This document shows positions 13,476-14,146 of a stretch of 14,146 nucleotides of DNA, in pieces. Both the position numbers and the translations under genes were made by a program. The stretch's first letter is position 1, and each line of letters begins with the position of its first letter. This DNA comes from DATAWZ01 sp036266975 (GTDB lineage: Bacteria; Actinomycetota; Thermoleophilia; Solirubrobacterales; Solirubrobacteraceae). The stretch lies in the NCBI GenBank assembly GCA_036266975.1, contig DATAWZ010000123.1:1-14146 (forward strand), given 5' to 3'. Under the pieces are notes generated by a model. The model ran no database searches. It had not been told where the DNA came from and worked only from the letters and a program-made list of their open reading frames with translations.

Positions 13476-13563
13476 GCCTCCTGTGAGCAACTGGGCGGCC
13501 TACGCGAGGCCCCTGGTTTTGCGTCCCCGCCTCACGGCGGGTTTGCCTTTGATCGGGTGAGGC
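13476..13563 (-). promoter_or_regulatory. Cyclic di-GMP-I (GEMM) riboswitch
   Basis: On the minus strand the leader reads AAAGGCAAACC (13550-13540), then a GC-stem hairpin CCCGCC-GTGA-GGCGGG (13541-13526) closed by a GNRA tetraloop, then GGGACGCAAAACC (ending 13515). A second hairpin GGCCT-CGCGT-AGGCC (13511-13497) and GCCCAGTTGCT (13496-13486) follow. This is the order and sequence of GEMM-I RNAs: AGGCAAACC, a GNRA-capped P1b, GGACGCAAAGCC, P2, then GCCAGGTTGCC. The G corresponding to the ligand-contacting G20 of the Vibrio Vc2 RNA appears kept, favouring c-di-GMP over cGAMP. The RNA ends directly before AGGAGG (13482-13477). GCCTC (13563-13559) could pair with GAGGC (13480-13476), closing the structure over the ribosome binding site. 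This suggests translational control, probably OFF when ligand is bound (inference). Confidence 0.85.
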
Positions 13564-13571
13564 GAGCGTGC

Positions 13572-13607
13572 CTCGACGCTTAGACGCCGAGACTCGACAA
13601 ATCTCAG
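13572..13607 (-). promoter_or_regulatory. Small hairpin and weak promoter candidate ahead of the riboswitch
   Basis: On the minus strand CTCGGCG (13591-13585) pairs with CGTCGAG (13578-13572) around TCTAAG, with one G-U pair. This stem is 12 bases after the stop of the upstream Ser/Thr-rich gene and lacks a T-tract, so terminator function is weak. Alternatively CTGAGA (13607-13602) and TCTAAG (13584-13579), 17 bases apart, could be -35 and -10 boxes starting the riboswitch RNA. The two readings exclude each other in part, and neither is strong. Confidence 0.25.
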
Positions 13608-14146
13608 GAACTACTCGAACTGATTTGCGAGCCGCTCGTTTGGGCAGAGCCGCCCGCGCCCGGGGAGCCCGAGGACCCTGCACCCCGACCGGCGCCCGAC
13701 GGGGGCGACGAGGGAGGAGCCGGCGGCGGCGAGGAGAGGGTCGAGGTGGTGCCGGTCGACCCCGAGCCGCCGCTGGTCGAGGTGGTCGAGGTGCCGCTCG
13801 TGCTGGTGGAGATCGTCGTGGAGGTCGATCCGTTGTCGTCGGTGCTGGTTTCGCTCCAGACCGAGGAGCGGTCGCTCTGCTCGTCGTTCTCGGCCTGGGC
13901 GACCGCCTGCTGGACGACCCAGTTCCAGAAGCTGTTCGAGGCGAACGAGGAGCCAGAGCCGGTCGAGGACCCCGACGCGGGCGCGGCGCTGCCGGAGCTG
14001 CTCGACGCCACGTTCACGTTGGCGTTCGAGCCCGTGCTCGGCGTGCTGCTCGTCGTGGAGGCCGCGCTGCCCGCGGAGGCCGGTCCCGAGCTCGGCGCGA
14101 GCACGGTCCGGTCGCGGTGCTCGCGACCGAGGGCGCTCCCGCCGGG
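13604..14146 (-). CDS. Ser/Thr/Gly/Pro-rich low-complexity protein, 3' part (5' end outside window)
   Basis: The frame is open to the right edge (a GTG at 14104 is in frame but not needed as start), so only the C-terminal ~180 residues are seen. Most are Ser, Thr, Gly, Ala or Pro in simple runs. The exception is a short ordered, aromatic and acidic island, SNSFWNWVVQQAVAQAENDE (about 13880-13950). The very end is GSQISSSSS. There is no anchor or sorting motif. Composition resembles extracellular linker or mucin-like tails and the linkers of the neighbouring secreted protein downstream on the same strand. I do not recognise the family. The long low-complexity frame has no interrupting stop and is in line with the adjacent minus-strand gene, so it is probably real. 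Confidence 0.6.
   Translation of the reverse strand, partial: PGGSALGREHRDRTVLAPSSGPASAGSAASTTSSTPSTGSNANVNVASSSSGSAAPASGSSTGSGSSFASNSFWNWVVQQAVAQAENDEQSDRSSVWSETSTDDNGSTSTTISTSTSGTSTTSTSGGSGSTGTTSTLSSPPPAPPSSPPSGAGRGAGSSGSPGAGGSAQTSGSQISSSSS

Noticed and set aside
1..14146. CRISPR array, tRNA or rRNA genes, integrase or transposase genes
   Set aside because: No regularly spaced direct repeats, cloverleaf, rRNA core or recombinase motif could be seen on either strand.

Overview
The window is about 70% G+C throughout and is densely packed with genes on both strands. The gene style suggests a high-GC actinobacterial lineage, possibly Thermoleophilia/Solirubrobacterales. Pointers are Ser/Thr/Gly-rich secreted proteins, a stand-alone AbiEi-DUF559 protein, a PhaC-like hydrolase, -10 boxes of the TANNNT type, and starts without a leader. 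No rRNA or taxonomic marker is present, so the lineage is inference. I see no tRNA, rRNA, CRISPR array or transposase gene.

Left part (1-5845): the 3' end of a secreted, probably beta-propeller-like protein, then a 58-bp dispersed repeat, a strong hairpin and a well-formed promoter with a palindromic operator candidate. These lead into lon (ATP-dependent protease) and an HxlR-type regulator 19 bp downstream. A YbhN/UPF0104-type membrane protein follows; its first membrane segment lies upstream of any standard start codon. It converges on and overlaps a small NTF2-like gene.

Middle (5846-9701): a potassium-channel-like membrane protein with an unusual selectivity filter, an orphan AbiEi/DUF559 protein, and a convergent DHA2-type MFS exporter. 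The junction between the last two is a 164-bp inverted doublet (7994-8157). Its right half is an exact second copy of the 58-bp repeat and its left half is a diverged inverted copy, with two hairpins between. This has the architecture of a REP doublet (REPIN). The doublet supplies the last ~26 codons and the stop of the exporter and abuts the stop of the DUF559 gene. Both occurrences are bounded by CTAG, each time at a TAG stop codon.

Right part (9702-14146): a PhaC-like alpha/beta hydrolase broken by two one-base losses, both at GTGGC. It is convergent with a two-gene unit read on the minus strand: an amidohydrolase and a cysteine-dioxygenase-like cupin, overlapping by ATGA and apparently starting without a leader. 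Next comes a minus-strand gene for a secreted Ser/Gly-rich protein. Its leader holds a convincing class-I cyclic di-GMP (GEMM) riboswitch directly in front of the ribosome binding site. The window ends inside a second Ser/Thr-rich low-complexity gene.

The two observations most worth following are the c-di-GMP riboswitch on an unrecognised secreted protein and the REP/REPIN-like repeat family that sits on stop codons.
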